A stretch of 64,000 bases of DNA from Tetrahymena elliotti 4EA. Its lineage: Eukaryota; Ciliophora; Oligohymenophorea; Hymenostomatida; Tetrahymenidae. The notes beneath the pieces were generated by a model. That model did not search any database. It was not told the DNA's origin and worked only from the letters and a program-made list of their open reading frames with translations. Position 1 is the first letter of the stretch. Every line of letters begins with the position of its first letter. The stretch is from NCBI GenBank assembly GCA_000231825.2, contig AFXF02001505.1, positions 62,001 through 126,000 of the forward strand. Direction: 5' to 3'. The position numbers were made by a program, and so were the translations under genes. Below, piece by piece: positions 13,662-25,365 of the stretch.

Positions 13662-14105
13662 ATGAATAGAATTTTTGGGATAGGAACTGATATAGTAAGC
13701 AATAATAGGATGCTGAAAATACTTTAAGGTACAACAAGAGATAGATTTTTGAATAAAGTGCTAAATAAAATTGAAATTGAAGAATTTAATAAAAAAACAA
13801 CTGAAGAATAAAAATCTTAGTATTTAGCATCTAGGTACTTTGTTAAATTAACTGAACCAAGAATGTATTTAATCTGATTAATTAGGTGGGCATTTAAAGA
13901 AGCTATTGTAAAAGCCTCTGGTAAAAGAGAACTTATATTCCCTTAGATGTATCTAGTCAAATCTGCTGAGAATCCGAAGCCAACATTAAAGATAGAAGAA
14001 ACTAGCAAACAGATCCTAGAAGAATAATTAAAAATAAAAGATATTCATGTATCTATTTCTCACGAAAATGAATTTTCAGTTGCCTTTGTTATCTTGACAA
14101 TGTGA
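13662..14105 (+). CDS. acpS: Holo-[acyl-carrier-protein] synthase (AcpS type), 130 aa
   Basis: 4'-phosphopantetheinyl transferase that moves the phosphopantetheine arm of CoA onto a serine of acyl carrier protein. Two exons (13662-13834 and 13886-14105) flank a 51-bp GT-AG intron and sum to 131 codons. The protein opens MNRIFGIGTDIV, with the magnesium-binding Asp at residue 10. The second family block is ASRWAFKEAIVKASGKRE, with Glu63 in the KEA motif. Near the C-terminus is HVSISHENEFSVAFVIL, the third AcpS block. Order, spacing and total length (about 125-130 aa) match the compact bacterial-type AcpS rather than the twice-as-long Sfp/Lys5 type. It starts almost directly at the GIGTDIV strand, so no mitochondrial targeting peptide is visible unless an upstream exon exists. 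The likely client is mitochondrial ACP, by inference. Confidence 0.92.
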
Positions 14106-14768
14106 AAAATAAAGAAAATTTCAAAAAACCAAAATGTTCTGAAAAAATTAAAGCTTTGTATCAGTACATAAAATTTCAGTAAAATCCTTAATTATGTTAA
14201 AGCTATTTCTTAATTAATATTTAATGATAAAATAACAAAATTATTTTTTTGATTGCATGTTTGATTCCTTGTCTTGTCATTTAAAAAAAGTAATAACTTA
14301 AAAATAATTATTAAGTATATAATTTAGTATAAAAATAGTTTAAACTTAATTTAATCAATATTAAAGTGATTTAAATATATTTATATAAAAAAATGTAGAA
14401 ATAATGTGTAGACTCTTTAAAACTGTTTAACATACATAACCTACCAATTTAGCAACAAAAAAATAAAGTTAATAAAATGGTAATTTAATTTTTAAAAATA
14501 CTTAAAATATAAGTAAATGATAGAGGTTGAATGATTGATTAATACAAAACAGAATATTAATCTGTTGGTTGTAAATATTATTTAAAAAGTTCAAATTTTT
14601 TTCTTTCTTTTATAAATTAATTAATTTACATTATCACAATATCAAACTAAGCTGGTAACCCAATTCTTTGTTTGATTCTTTATTTATAATTTTTGTCAAA
14701 TAATATCTATTTAATTATTATAGTAAGAAGATTCAAAAGATAGATAGATAGGTATAGAGTTAGGCATT
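14106..14768. other. Intergenic, holo-ACP synthase / coiled-coil gene
   Basis: About 660 bp of AT-rich DNA. It contains GATA-rich runs just before the next gene (around 14741-14752). No gene is supported here. Confidence 0.5.
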
Positions 14769-17700
14769 ATGTAAAGTACGAAAGAAATAGAAAATATTAA
14801 TAAAATACTCATTGCTAATAATGCTTTAGTTAAAAATAAAATAGGCAAGCTATTATTTCAACATTTTCTTCAATATTATTTTCACTTTTTTTATTCTCAA
14901 TTTCTTATTTTATTGTTGATAATAATCTTATCTTCATCAATTATTAGATTCTCAGCGTTAAAGCTATGCCAATTTGACTAACGAATCAGTGACAGATGGA
15001 GAAGATAATTCAAGCCGTAAGTTTTAAACGCATTCTTACAAATAATATTTATACTTTTTTTCTAATAAATGCTGTAGATAATTTTTATAAGATAAATAAT
15101 AATTCTTCATCTTTTGATACAAAACTCAAGCACTCCTCAATTTCATGTATTATTTAATTCATAGAGATAACTTTTCATTTGGTATATCAAGTTGGCATGA
15201 TTGAATAAATATTTTTTTGGAATATTAGCTGTAACTAGAGACAGATTTATGGATTTTGAAGAGATGTCTGTTGGAGAAGCTATGCCTAGTGGAAAAAGAG
15301 AAGGCTAATAATCAAGTTTTCATCAAACATATTAATTCATTTTGGGTACCCCTAAATATAGAAATAATAGCTGTGCCTTTAATAGTAACAATGGTGGGTC
15401 AAAGGTTTCTCTAATATCCTCAAAAAAAAGTGAAGTATCTGGATCCGATGAAGATAATACTAAGATGTTTATGTAACAACTTAGAATTTTATAGAATAAA
15501 GTAAATTAACAGGTATGTATTTATTTATTTATAATGTATTTATGCTATTAATATAATTTGTATACATTTAAAACAAATATAGGAAAATTAAATGAAAAAT
15601 ATGGATTAAAAATGTGAAGAAGTAAAGAAGGAAAATAATGAACTCAAAAAAAATTTAGATAAAATTACAAAAGAAAATGAAGAAAAAAAGTTAGCTGAGA
15701 AAGATTTAGAAATACAAAGACTTTAAACAAAAAACACCTAACTTCAGGAGCAAGTATTTTACATAAGAATACAATTCATTTTAAATTTTTTCATTATCAA
15801 AATAGTTTGAAAAGATGAAAGAAAATTACGAAAATAGGATTTCAGATTATTAAAACCTTATTGATGATCTCAACTAATAACTGCTTGACAAGGGTATTTT
15901 AGTTTTTAGTTAATTTTAGTTAAAAATTTATTTTTTTAGAGAATCAAGTTGAAGATACTAAAAGGTAGTTAACAATAATACAAAAAAAAATGAGCTAACA
16001 GTAGGAATAGAATTAATCATTACAAGAAAAAGTAAAAAATTTAGAGGATTTAATTGAAAAGTAAGTTGATGTTCATAATGATGAGACATAAAAAAACAAT
16101 AATATGCATAAATTATCTTAGTAAAGCTCTATGAATTATCCATCTTATGAAAAATAAGATTTAAATTTTAGCTAAGGGAAGAGTGCTTCTTCTATTTATT
16201 CTTCGATTCTTCCTAATAAAAGATAAGCAAATGTCTAACTACCTTAACAAACCATTCAAAATTTTGACAAAAATATGTTATCTATGGGATAAAGTAACAA
16301 AAGTAGCTAGAATAATTCGAAGTTAGAAGATTAATAAATGGCTTTCTAGCAATCAATTTAAGTTAACTAGCAATTTTTATAAAATCAAGTAAATATTTAA
16401 CAATAAATTATGCAGCAGTAGCTTTAACAGTAGTAATTTAAGCAAGAAGAAGATATTTAAGCTTTGAAATAGACACTTAAATAAGCTAATAATATTGATA
16501 AAACTTTAGAAGAAGAAGACCTTAAAATGAAAAAAGAAAGAAGCAGATCTCAGTAATCAAGCAGATGTAGGAGTCCTTGGGGAGATACTATGAAATTCGA
16601 AATTCTAAGTAATAATAACTTTTCAGAGTTTAATCATACTAAAAATGATTTAGATTTAGATGATGAAATAAATGGAGATTAAAAAAGTAAATTTAACCCA
16701 TCTTCTACAATCAAGTCCATCAACTAAATCACAAATAGTATTTCTAAAAATTATCATAACACATCTTTAAAGCAAGAAGAAGCTGATAATTTTTCAAATA
16801 GCTCTAACAACAAGCTTCTCTAGCAGTTGACTATTCAAAATAATTCTGGTGGCCTAAATACTAGTAAATTTAGAAAGAATAGTAGAAATTAAAAATAAAT
16901 AGCAATGATGTTAATTAACTAACAATCTGATTAAGCTCCTTAAATCTAAAAACATTCACAAATACAATAAGATTAATCTCTTATTCAATAAAAATTGATT
17001 TAAAACCCAAGATTAAACTAAACCATAGATTAAGTGAGATGTAGAAGTGAATAAAGAAACTTAGTCTCTCCTGTTAATACGATTTAAACTATTCATAACA
17101 ATAATAATAATAATAATAATGATAGCATTATATCTCCTATATCTGGAAAAATGACGAGCAAAAGCTCAAAAAGAGGTGCAAGTAATATTACTGTAGATTT
17201 ACGTTTAACATTAAATAATTAAAACTTAGCATCTCAGACTTTAGATAACTCTCTTTCAAACCAAGCAAACCAGAATACTTCATATATTTAGCCTAATAGT
17301 TTAATACAGTAATCTAATAATTATAATTACCCACAATAGCAAAATTTGAATTGTTACAATAATTCATATCTTAATTAAATCAGCCAAGCAATACATCTCC
17401 CTATTGGTTCTTATCAGATAAACAATCCTTAAATAAATTTAAAGTAGTAGCTTAACAACAAGCCACCTTCTAGAAGCAAATCTAGATAAGAAGACATTAA
17501 TCAAACCATCTAATACAATTCATCTGTTTTATAATCTTAACCTCTGGCACTTCCTAATAATATTAGTAATAAAATTTTTTATACAATTAATAATTTAAGT
17601 ATTATTTAAAAAAATAGATTAGCAAAATAGTGGTAACTTAAATTCTCATACAAGTAAAAGTAAAGGCTATAGGATAAAAAATGATTCTCCTTCACCTTTA

Positions 17701-19014
17701 TCTTAGAAAAAAGCTGATTTCAGATCAATTGATAACGATTAGTAGCATAGCCTATCTGCTTCACGTAAAAATGTAAGCCAGTAGAGTAACTACTTATAAC
17801 AAAAAAGCCCTTTAAATAATACTATGCAAGCTCCAAGCAGATCACCTTAAAGTTCTCATGCTTAAAGCACATCTCAAAAGAGGCAAACTTCATTAAATAA
17901 GAATTAAAAATTAAACTTAACATTAAATAGCAATTATTTAAGTAGCAATAGTTAAACTCCAAATAATGCAAATACAAATACAAATAGTACTAAATCTAAA
18001 AAAGGATCATTAAAAAATAAAATTTAAAAATACTAAAGTTTAAATGCTGATGACTACAGTTATAATGATAACTTAATAAATAACAAACCAAAGTATTAAA
18101 CTATAACTCCTTCTAGTTAGAGTAGTAATGCTTGTTCTACAGCTCATACTAACTCTAGCAATAATATGTAATATCAGGCGGTTTTTCTTTAAAATTAGCT
18201 TCAATAACAACAAAACTATTTTAATTCGATTGAAGGAAAAGAATAACAATAAATAACTTCAACTAAAAGCAATGCTAAAAATATAGATCAATAAAAAGTA
18301 AATATGATTTACTAGAATCAAAGAGCATAAAATAATAGATCACCTTTACAAAAAAGGATAAAAAATGGCAATTCTCCATCTATTTAATTCTATGATGGAT
18401 CAAAATAAAATATTATGAATAAAACTATGAATTATGTTGATGTTACTAATTATCTTGAAAATCATGGGTTATAACAGAGTATAATTGATGAAAATTCTTT
18501 AGCTGGTATTTACAGTGCAAAAAACTCAACTAATACAACAACTACTTTCAATCAAAATCGCTTTGTAAATAACAATAATTGTATTGGAGGGAATATACTT
18601 AGGTAATCAGCCTAACTCTAAAATTTATAAAACCTTGCAAACCTCAATAGTGCTCATTTAAGAAGCAGATCTGAGTAAGCTCAATATAATTAAAAAAAGC
18701 AGTAATAAATTGTATAATAGTAGATGAATGATTAACTAAACCTAAGTTGTAACAATGGAAGCAGTAGTAATAACAGAAAGAAGTAACTATCCCTTCTTTC
18801 AAATGAAGAAAGCTAGAATAGAACACCTACTGGCTTATATGATGGTCAAATGTCTAAAGCTTCAGGAGCAAGCACTAATAAACACTAATTCCAAAAGTAA
18901 TAATATTAGCAAAACCTGAACATAAATTTAGGTCTAAACAATTATGAAATAATAGAATAAACTATTGAATCACAAACAAGCTCAAGCATAAAATCTAGAT
19001 CAAAAAACAAATGA
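14769..19014 (+). CDS. Coiled-coil, Gln/Asn/Ser-rich protein, ~1,213 aa
   Basis: Coding is secure from 14948 to the TGA at 19012-19014. Exons are 14948-15016, 15229-15512, 15583-15753, 15806-15893, 15940-17565 and 17618-19014, all GT-AG and in phase. The first exon is uncertain. ATG at 14769 with a 7-nt coding exon and an intron to 14947 keeps the frame and gives 1,214 codons, but a later ATG (for example in TRDRFMDFEEM) is possible. The N-terminal third has a Lys/Glu-rich coiled coil at about residues 125-250. The remainder is dominated by Gln, Asn and Ser, including an Asn homopolymer from an AAT repeat near 17097-17120, and RSRSQ-type serine/arginine patches. No catalytic domain or membrane span is seen. 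It is probably a disordered scaffold; I do not recognise a family. Confidence 0.8.
17097..17120 (+). repeat. In-frame AAT microsatellite (poly-Asn)
   Basis: Seven to eight AAT units in a row encode an asparagine run inside the Gln/Asn-rich protein. Ciliate Asn-rich proteins often grow such codon runs, and the length may vary between strains. Confidence 0.8.
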
Positions 19015-19693
19015 AAACTAAAATAATTAATTAAATGAGCAAATCTAGGATACAAAAAATGAAAATCATAAATTTTTCTCAACTTTATAAAAAATTGTAA
19101 ATAGTTAATTAAATAATTAAATAAATAAATAATTTATAATAAATATATTGTATAATAGTCAATTAGCAATACTGTTTTATTTATCGTTTTCCAGTTGTTC
19201 TTAGCTTTTATATTAATCATCCAAAAATAAAAAAGTTTATTTAACAGTTTTTCTAATTAGAATCTGAAATGTAAAGCTTTTTCGTCATAAAAAACTTATT
19301 ATTCTTTGTCATAAATTTTGTTAAAGTTACAAGAACCATTAATGTAAATTTTTATTTTTTTATTGATAATGTATTTACGAATTTTTTACTCTATTTGAAA
19401 ATAGAGCAGATAAGAGTGATTGATATTCATGCCGGTTTATTAGTCATATTCTCTTTTTTTAAGAACTTTTTTCGCCTTATTTTTGAAGGAAGGATATTTG
19501 TTTTAAAAAGATGAATCAATTAAATTACAAAATTTTATAAATGTTAGAATTAAATTATCATTAAATTAAGTAAATGAATAAAAATCATAATAGTTTAAAA
19601 ACTTTGTTCTTGACTAAGTATATTTACCAAATAACCAAAATATAAGGATAAATAATAAACATGTAAGATTTTATTAGAAATGATATAGATATT
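19015..19693. other. Intergenic, coiled-coil gene / helicase (convergent)
   Basis: About 680 bp between two convergent genes, so it should be 3' UTR sequence. No coding frame, RNA gene or repeat array is seen. Confidence 0.55.
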
Positions 19694-21587
19694 TCAATTT
19701 TCATCATCACTGGTCATTTCATCATCTGATCCTTTACTTCTTTTATGGTTTTTACTTAGAGATCTCTTTCTGCTAATAATAGGATCTATTCTTTGATGAT
19801 TACATATTAATTTTTAAACTTTTTCATATAAGAACTCATCATTTTCTCTAACGAAAGATGTAACTACTCCATTTCTTCCCATTCTACAAGTTCTACCAAC
19901 TCTATGTAAAAAGCTAACAGCATCTAAAGCAAAATCAAATTAAATGACATGATCTACATTTTAAAAATCTAGACCTCTACTGGCTAAATCTGTAGACACC
20001 AATACTCTAATTTTTCCTTCTTCAAAATTAGCTAGAGCATCTATTCTTTACTCAGTATTTAAATCTAATTTATTATTAGTAAAGATAAAGAATTTTGAAA
20101 TATTTTTAAAAAAAATACTAGCATGGAAAGGAATGGCTTTAATTTCATTGTTTTAGAGGTGTTAAGCAATAGATTCAGAAGAAGCTTAGGATTATACAAA
20201 AACAATAATTCTTTAAGAAGGAGATTTTTTGATTTAATCTGCTAATATATCTTGAATAGAAAAAGTAGGGTTTGCATTCAAGTAGTCATTAACTTTGATA
20301 ACAACATGTTTCATTTTTTCACTAACTTTGTAGAAATTTTCACTTTCTAAGCAAATAGGTCTTTTGAATACTTTATCAATAAATTATGTGCCTTTTTCAT
20401 TATTTATTCTTAAAGGAAAACTAGCTCCTGTTAAAATAAATTGTCTGTTTATATTATTAGGGTTAGTGCTGGAGTTACAGAATCTATTAAGAATAGATAT
20501 TGTACTTCTAGCAATATTGGTATCACCTAGAAGTAAATCGAATTCATCAATAACTATAAATCTGAAAAAATAGTTTTAAAAATATTCATTAAAGAAAGAA
20601 ATTACTTTGGATCTACTTAATATGGATTTGTTTAATCTTTGAGCCTTAACATTTAATCTAATTAGCTTGGTGTAGAGACTAAAATATCTAACTAATCCCA
20701 ATCAATACCTCTAACTACACTTTCAAAAGCAAGGTCATTCAATCTTAATGAAGTTCTTGCATCTCTTGGCTACTTGTCATCACTCTAAATTTTATTAAGA
20801 AATGAATTATTTTATTTGGATATTTAAATGAATAAAATATTATCAAAATTAATTAAAATTTCAAAAAAAATTTCTAGAAAATAGAACTAAATTTTTTATG
20901 TAAGAATGAATAATATCCATTTGTAAATTTATTTGCATTCAAACAATCTTTCTTTCTTGTGAGAAATATTTTATGATGGTTAAGATATCATTTTTAAGTT
21001 TTTAAATAAAAAAATACTAAAATATGCACAATTGGGGCTATGTAGCCAATAGAGCCTGTTCTTGAAACTTCAAGCTTGTTTTTTTTATCAAGTCTTCTAA
21101 TCATAGCATAAACTTAAGCTCCTAATTCTTTTGTTGGGACTAATATAATAGCGCCACGAGGACTATTCTATTTATAAACCTCAGGAGTCTAATCCAATTT
21201 TTTACTTAAAATATGATTCATAACAGGAAGAAGATAGCAGAGAGTTTTTCCACTACCAGTTTCTGCAGTAACTACAGCATTTTCTCCACTTATTACATGT
21301 TCTAAACTCTAATAAATAACATAATTGTTAAAAAAACCTTATAATAGAAATATAAAAACATCAAAATAATCAATATAATAAGATAAATAAATAGTTGAAA
21401 AAAGCAACCAGACTTTAGCTTGAATTGAAGTAGGCTCAGTTATTTTGTTCTGTTTTAAATTGGCAAATAAGTAGGGATTAAGATGCAGGTTTTTAAAGTA
21501 ATCAGATGTAAAATTATAAAATAATATGTTTTTTGAGAGTCTAAGATGGCTAAAAATATTTTTGGATAACTTAAATGGCATCATCAT
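19694..21587 (-). CDS. DEAD-box ATP-dependent RNA helicase (DEFD variant), 481 aa
   Basis: Minus-strand gene of five exons (21587-21414, 21308-21030, 20784-20606, 20561-20119, 20064-19694), 482 codons exactly. Introns are 105, 245, 44 and 54 bp. The Q motif is in ITEPTSIQ, motif I is AETGSGKT (residues 73-80), and Ia is PTKELGAQV. Motif II is DEFD (216-219) in place of DEAD, and motif III is TGAS in place of SAT. Motif V is STDLASRGLD and motif VI is HRVGRTCR (412-419), with Cys where Gly is usual. The protein unwinds or remodels RNA using ATP. The N-terminus (MMMPFKLSKNIFSHLRLSKN) is basic and could be a mitochondrial presequence, which is inference. The tail is basic, then acidic (KNHKRSKGSDDEMTSDDEN). 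It is divergent from the Pol I A49 gene. Confidence 0.93.
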
Positions 21588-21992
21588 AGTAAGAATATTT
21601 TTCTTTAAGGTTTTATAATCTATTAAAAATCTTATTCAATATATGGTGAAAAGACCTAAAAACTTTAAACTGGCTAAAGATTTGCTATTAATTTATTAGT
21701 TCGTTTGTTTCTGTTTATATCAATATTAATTGAATAAAATATACCAGATAATCAATCATTCATTTATCCTGTTAAGATCTAAATATAATCCAAAAAAATA
21801 AATAAAAATACATACATATCAAAAATATGGAATAAAAAATATTTTGGTAATTAAATAAATTCTATTGTTGAGTTAAGCAACTCTATTCGATTCGTTAAAA
21901 GGCTGATAAATCTTATGATTAATTTAACTAAAAAATTAAATTGATTTTAAATTGGAGAATATGAAGCAAAGTTTAAAATGAAAAAGAAACTA

Positions 21993-22019
21993 ACTAATGT
22001 GCCAAACAAGCACATTAGT
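21993..22019. repeat. Perfect 10-bp inverted repeat upstream of RPA49
   Basis: ACTAATGTGC at 21993-22002 is repeated as its exact reverse complement GCACATTAGT at 22010-22019, with a CAAACAA loop. It is far less AT-rich than its surroundings. It lies 114 bp before the RPA49 ATG, so it is either a dyad binding site or an RNA hairpin in the leader. Confidence 0.7.
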
Positions 22020-22066
22020 ACGAGCATTTAATTATTTATAAAAAATTAATATAAATCTTAGAGCAA

Positions 22067-22090
22067 AATTAATTTTGGCGAAAATTAATT
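22067..22090. repeat. Second inverted repeat with GGCG loop upstream of RPA49
   Basis: AATTAATTTT (22067-22076) and AAAATTAATT (22081-22090) are exact reverse complements around a four-base GGCG loop. It lies 43 bp before the RPA49 ATG. AT-only arms are more likely to arise by chance than the first dyad. Confidence 0.55.
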
Positions 22091-22133
22091 ATAAAAAATA
22101 AGCATTTATTGTTTAATAAATCATAATAGTAGA

Positions 22134-23447
22134 ATGAGCTTAAAAGTAGAAGTCATTAAAAAGAAGGCTGATTAAAGAGGTCCTTTCTTAGCCAACTTTG
22201 AATAGAATATTCCTCCATAGGAGGATTTCGAATAATCAATTAAGGTTAGAGTACAAGAAAAAAATAAGAAGAAGACTGTTTTAAGAATGTCAAACAATAT
22301 TTTAGAAATATTTGGTAAAGGTTAAAACTGTTCAGGTGTATTCAATAGCGATTCAAACAATACTGACTTGAATGAAAATGAAATAGCAGGCGAAAATGGC
22401 AATAATTCAAATAAATGTTCCTCTGCTTACTTAATTGGAATTAAAGATGAAAAAACAAATACAATTAAGTTGTTTTAAGTAGAACAATTGTTTAAACTCT
22501 AGTAGCACACCTTGAAAGAATTAGAAACCTCTAAAAATATAGATTCTAATATTGCTAAGACCAAGACAACTCATATGGAATAAAAGCAGATGTTGGTCTA
22601 GGAATTTGGTACTGTTAAGTCTAGAAAGAAAGTTAAATAAATGCAAAATAACATAGTCCACGAATAGAATCTCTCCTCAAATTTAAAGGAGTCAATTTTA
22701 GAGAAAGGTGATGAGCTTGAAGAAGATGCCATGAACCACACTACTCGCGAACGTCACTAAGAAATAGACAGCAAGCGCGAGTTTTTACCTGAATTTGATT
22801 TGGAAACCAAAAACCCTACAGAAATTTTCAGTTTAAGTAGTATTATCAGTCCAGAAGATTAGACTACTCTTTAATTTGCAGCTGAATATATTAAAAAGCG
22901 TGATTTAATAAAGAGTGAATGCAAAACAATGACCCATTTAGTTCGTAATCTCCTTTTCGATTTCTAAACTCATTTTGGAGGTCGTAACAATCACTCCCTT
23001 ATTGCTAAATAATTAGTCTATCTCGATTATTTGTTACGTGTTGCAAATAAAGTTAAACTTAGTGGTAAAACATTAGATGAAGTCAGCAAAGAAACTAATA
23101 TACCTGCAAATCTTCTTAAAAATATACTCAAAAACTTCTATCAAGCATTCTAAAGTGGTAGTGGTGTTATCTACCAACGTAGCTAAGCATTAAAAGACAA
23201 ACTCATTTCATATATTATTGTTCTTGCTTTAATGATCTTTGACTACAAATTCGATGCTGCTCCTCTCGCTTCTTTGCTTAAAATAGAGCCAAAGAGGTTC
23301 TTGACATATGCTAAAGAAGCAGGATGCTCAGTTAAAATCAAAGAAAACAAAGATACCTCTTCTAAAAATGCTCATTAAATTGAAATAGAACTTAAAGCTC
23401 CTCTTAAGCTTATTGAACCCAAAAAACCAACCAAAAAGAACAAATGA
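22134..23447 (+). CDS. RPA49: RNA polymerase I subunit A49-like, 437 aa
   Basis: Intronless gene, 438 codons exactly, ATG 22134 to TGA 23447. The layout matches RPA49/POLR1E. An N-terminal dimerisation-type domain has YLIGI at 99-103 and VEQLFKL at 116-122. It is followed by EFGTVKSRKKVKQMQNN (157-173), which corresponds to the family's FGTKKAKKA-type block. LPEFDLETKNPTEIFSL (218-234) follows, matching the conserved linker before the C-terminal tandem winged-helix DNA-binding region (240-437). In other eukaryotes A49 pairs with A34.5 to stabilise initiation and elongation on rDNA; the partner is not in this window. A 30-residue Asn/Ser/Glu insert (about 68-95) interrupts the N-terminal domain. 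Codon use includes more C-ending codons (CGT, CTC, ACC) than neighbours, a sign of higher expression in ciliates. The call rests on motif recognition, not a search. Confidence 0.85.
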
Positions 23448-24115
23448 AAGGTACAATAAATAATTAAATAAGTAATAAATATTTATTTATTTTAAAATTA
23501 TTCCTATGCATTCCTATTCGTTTTGCTATATTTTGACACTATTACTCAATTTGTATTTTAATTATCTTTAGTTAGGAAAATATTAAAAAAATAGTTCTCT
23601 TTTAAAAACTAATTATTTACTAATTTATTTTTAAAAATTCAATATTTAATTATTTATTTATTTCAGTTTAAATTAAACTAGAATTTTTAATTTGAAATTT
23701 TTTTTTAAATTAATAAAATTCTTTAAAAAATTAAACCCTTTGAAACTAGATTTGGTGGTAATAGTTATTTAGATTCTATGTATTTAAAAATATAGTAAGT
23801 ACTAATAAAAGAAAAATTATAAAATCAATAAAATAGAAAACTATATAAGCTTACAAAGAAATATTTATACTCAGAATAATCATAACCATCCTTTTAATTA
23901 AAGTATTGCTATTTCTAAAAATTTGTAATTGAAATAAAAAATAATCATAATTAAATTAATACTCATAGAACTCATTCAATCATTCCCTAACTCGTTTAGA
24001 GCTGCTAAACATTAAAAATTACAAAAAAACAAAAAAATAAATCAAAATACTAAGCATATTAATTTTATAAAGCTAATCCCAATTAAAATCAATCATTCAA
24101 CAAAATATTTAGCAA
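23448..24115. other. Intergenic, RPA49 / 397-aa gene
   Basis: About 670 bp of AT-rich DNA between two genes on the plus strand. No coding frame or RNA gene is seen. Confidence 0.55.
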
Positions 24116-25365
24116 ATGACTTCCTAATAAAAAGATATTTAATTGTAAGAAATAAATTTAAATGATGAGCCACAATAGAATCACAACTCACAGTCTTCAA
24201 AAGTTAAATAACTTTAAGAATTCACTAAAAAAGTGCTAGCCGCTAAGAATAACGACACTTAAATGATTTAATCATTAGAGTATATCAAATAAAAAATTAA
24301 CTATTCTTCAAAGACACCATATTAATTTGAATATGATGCAGACTAATCATTTAGAGAAGGGATAAAACGCAACTTCTTAGATGAGAATGAATCAAACTAT
24401 TCCTCTGTAAGTACTGTAGCTTCAATTAATGCTGGTCTTACTCAATCCTAAAAAAAGGCTCCCAAAATATGTAAATCATTACTTTATAAATATAATTAAA
24501 TGACTTATCTTTCTTTTTTTAAATAGAATGCCAATAAACTCTTTACGTCACAAGAGATAATGAATAAAACTAGCCTAATGGTAACGAAAACCCTTAATCT
24601 TTTATTGAGTTGTGGAGTTTTTTCAAGTAGATATACATGTAAGAGAAGTCACTTCAAAATTAATGTGATATATAATAGAATACCTAAATAAACTAAAATA
24701 ATGAAGAAGATTAAAGTGATGACTATGAATTTAACATATTTAGCTGTCTTCAGTGCTTCAAAAAGAGATAATTACCAAGGAATTTAATTGTTGAAAAAAA
24801 TTTGATTTTATACATTTACAACACAAAAAAAATGACTAAAGAAAATAATAGTAATTTAATTCAAAAAATAAATAGATTTTATACTTAAGTGAATTAAAGA
24901 GTAAATAAAATCTTCAAAACTAATGAATAAACTGATAACTTAAGTGTTTTATCTAATTTATTCTTAATTGCTTTCTCTGATTTCCATTCAGAAATTTTCT
25001 ATCATCTTTTAGAGATTTTCGATCAATCACTAGAGATTAATGGTTAAAAGAAAGTCCCTATTAATAAAATCGCTGCAGTTTTCACTAGTGATATAATTTA
25101 TCTTTTGTCAACTTCAAGAATAGATAATTAGATTCTATAAAGATAATCTGTAATAAACTATGTAAACAATCTCTTCTTTGCACTTATGTTCTGCTATTTC
25201 TAAGAATGTGTGAGAAATTAAAATGATTTTGGAGAGTAGAACTCAAAGATAATATTAAATGCATTAATAAAATAAGTTAATACAAAACCAGATACAATAG
25301 TTAACTACTTCACAAAGAGATTCCCCTCTTTTATTATTGATAAGAATTTCCTTAAATATATTTGA
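24116..25365 (+). CDS. Unrecognised protein, 397 aa
   Basis: Two exons (24116-24470 and 24527-25365) around a 56-bp GT-AG intron make 398 codons exactly. The N-terminal ~120 residues are Gln/Asn/Ser-rich. From about residue 150 the protein becomes ordered-looking and mostly helical, starting SFIELWSFFKQIYMQEKSL. It has a Cys pair in FSCLQCFKKRQ and a long alternating hydrophobic C-terminal half (LSNLFLIAFSDFHSEIFYHL; YVNNLFFALMFCYFQECVRN). There is no signal peptide or classical transmembrane span, so the hydrophobic helices probably pack as an alpha-helical bundle. I do not recognise the family. Same-strand genes lie about 670 bp upstream and 497 bp downstream. Confidence 0.8.

Larger units (their letters stand above)
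21588..22133. promoter_or_regulatory. Divergent promoter region, helicase / RPA49
   Basis: 546 bp separating the start codons of two genes read in opposite directions, so both promoters must lie here. It carries two perfect 10-bp inverted repeats (21993-22019 and 22067-22090), both within about 140 bp of the A49 start. I cannot identify specific factor sites. Confidence 0.6.

Noticed and set aside
14700..14768. GATA-rich run as a promoter element
   Set aside because: Short and of a kind frequent in AT-rich gaps. There is no positional evidence.
18644..18826. Minus-strand 60-aa ORF
   Set aside because: Shadow of the Gln/Asn-rich exon 17618-19014 on the opposite strand.
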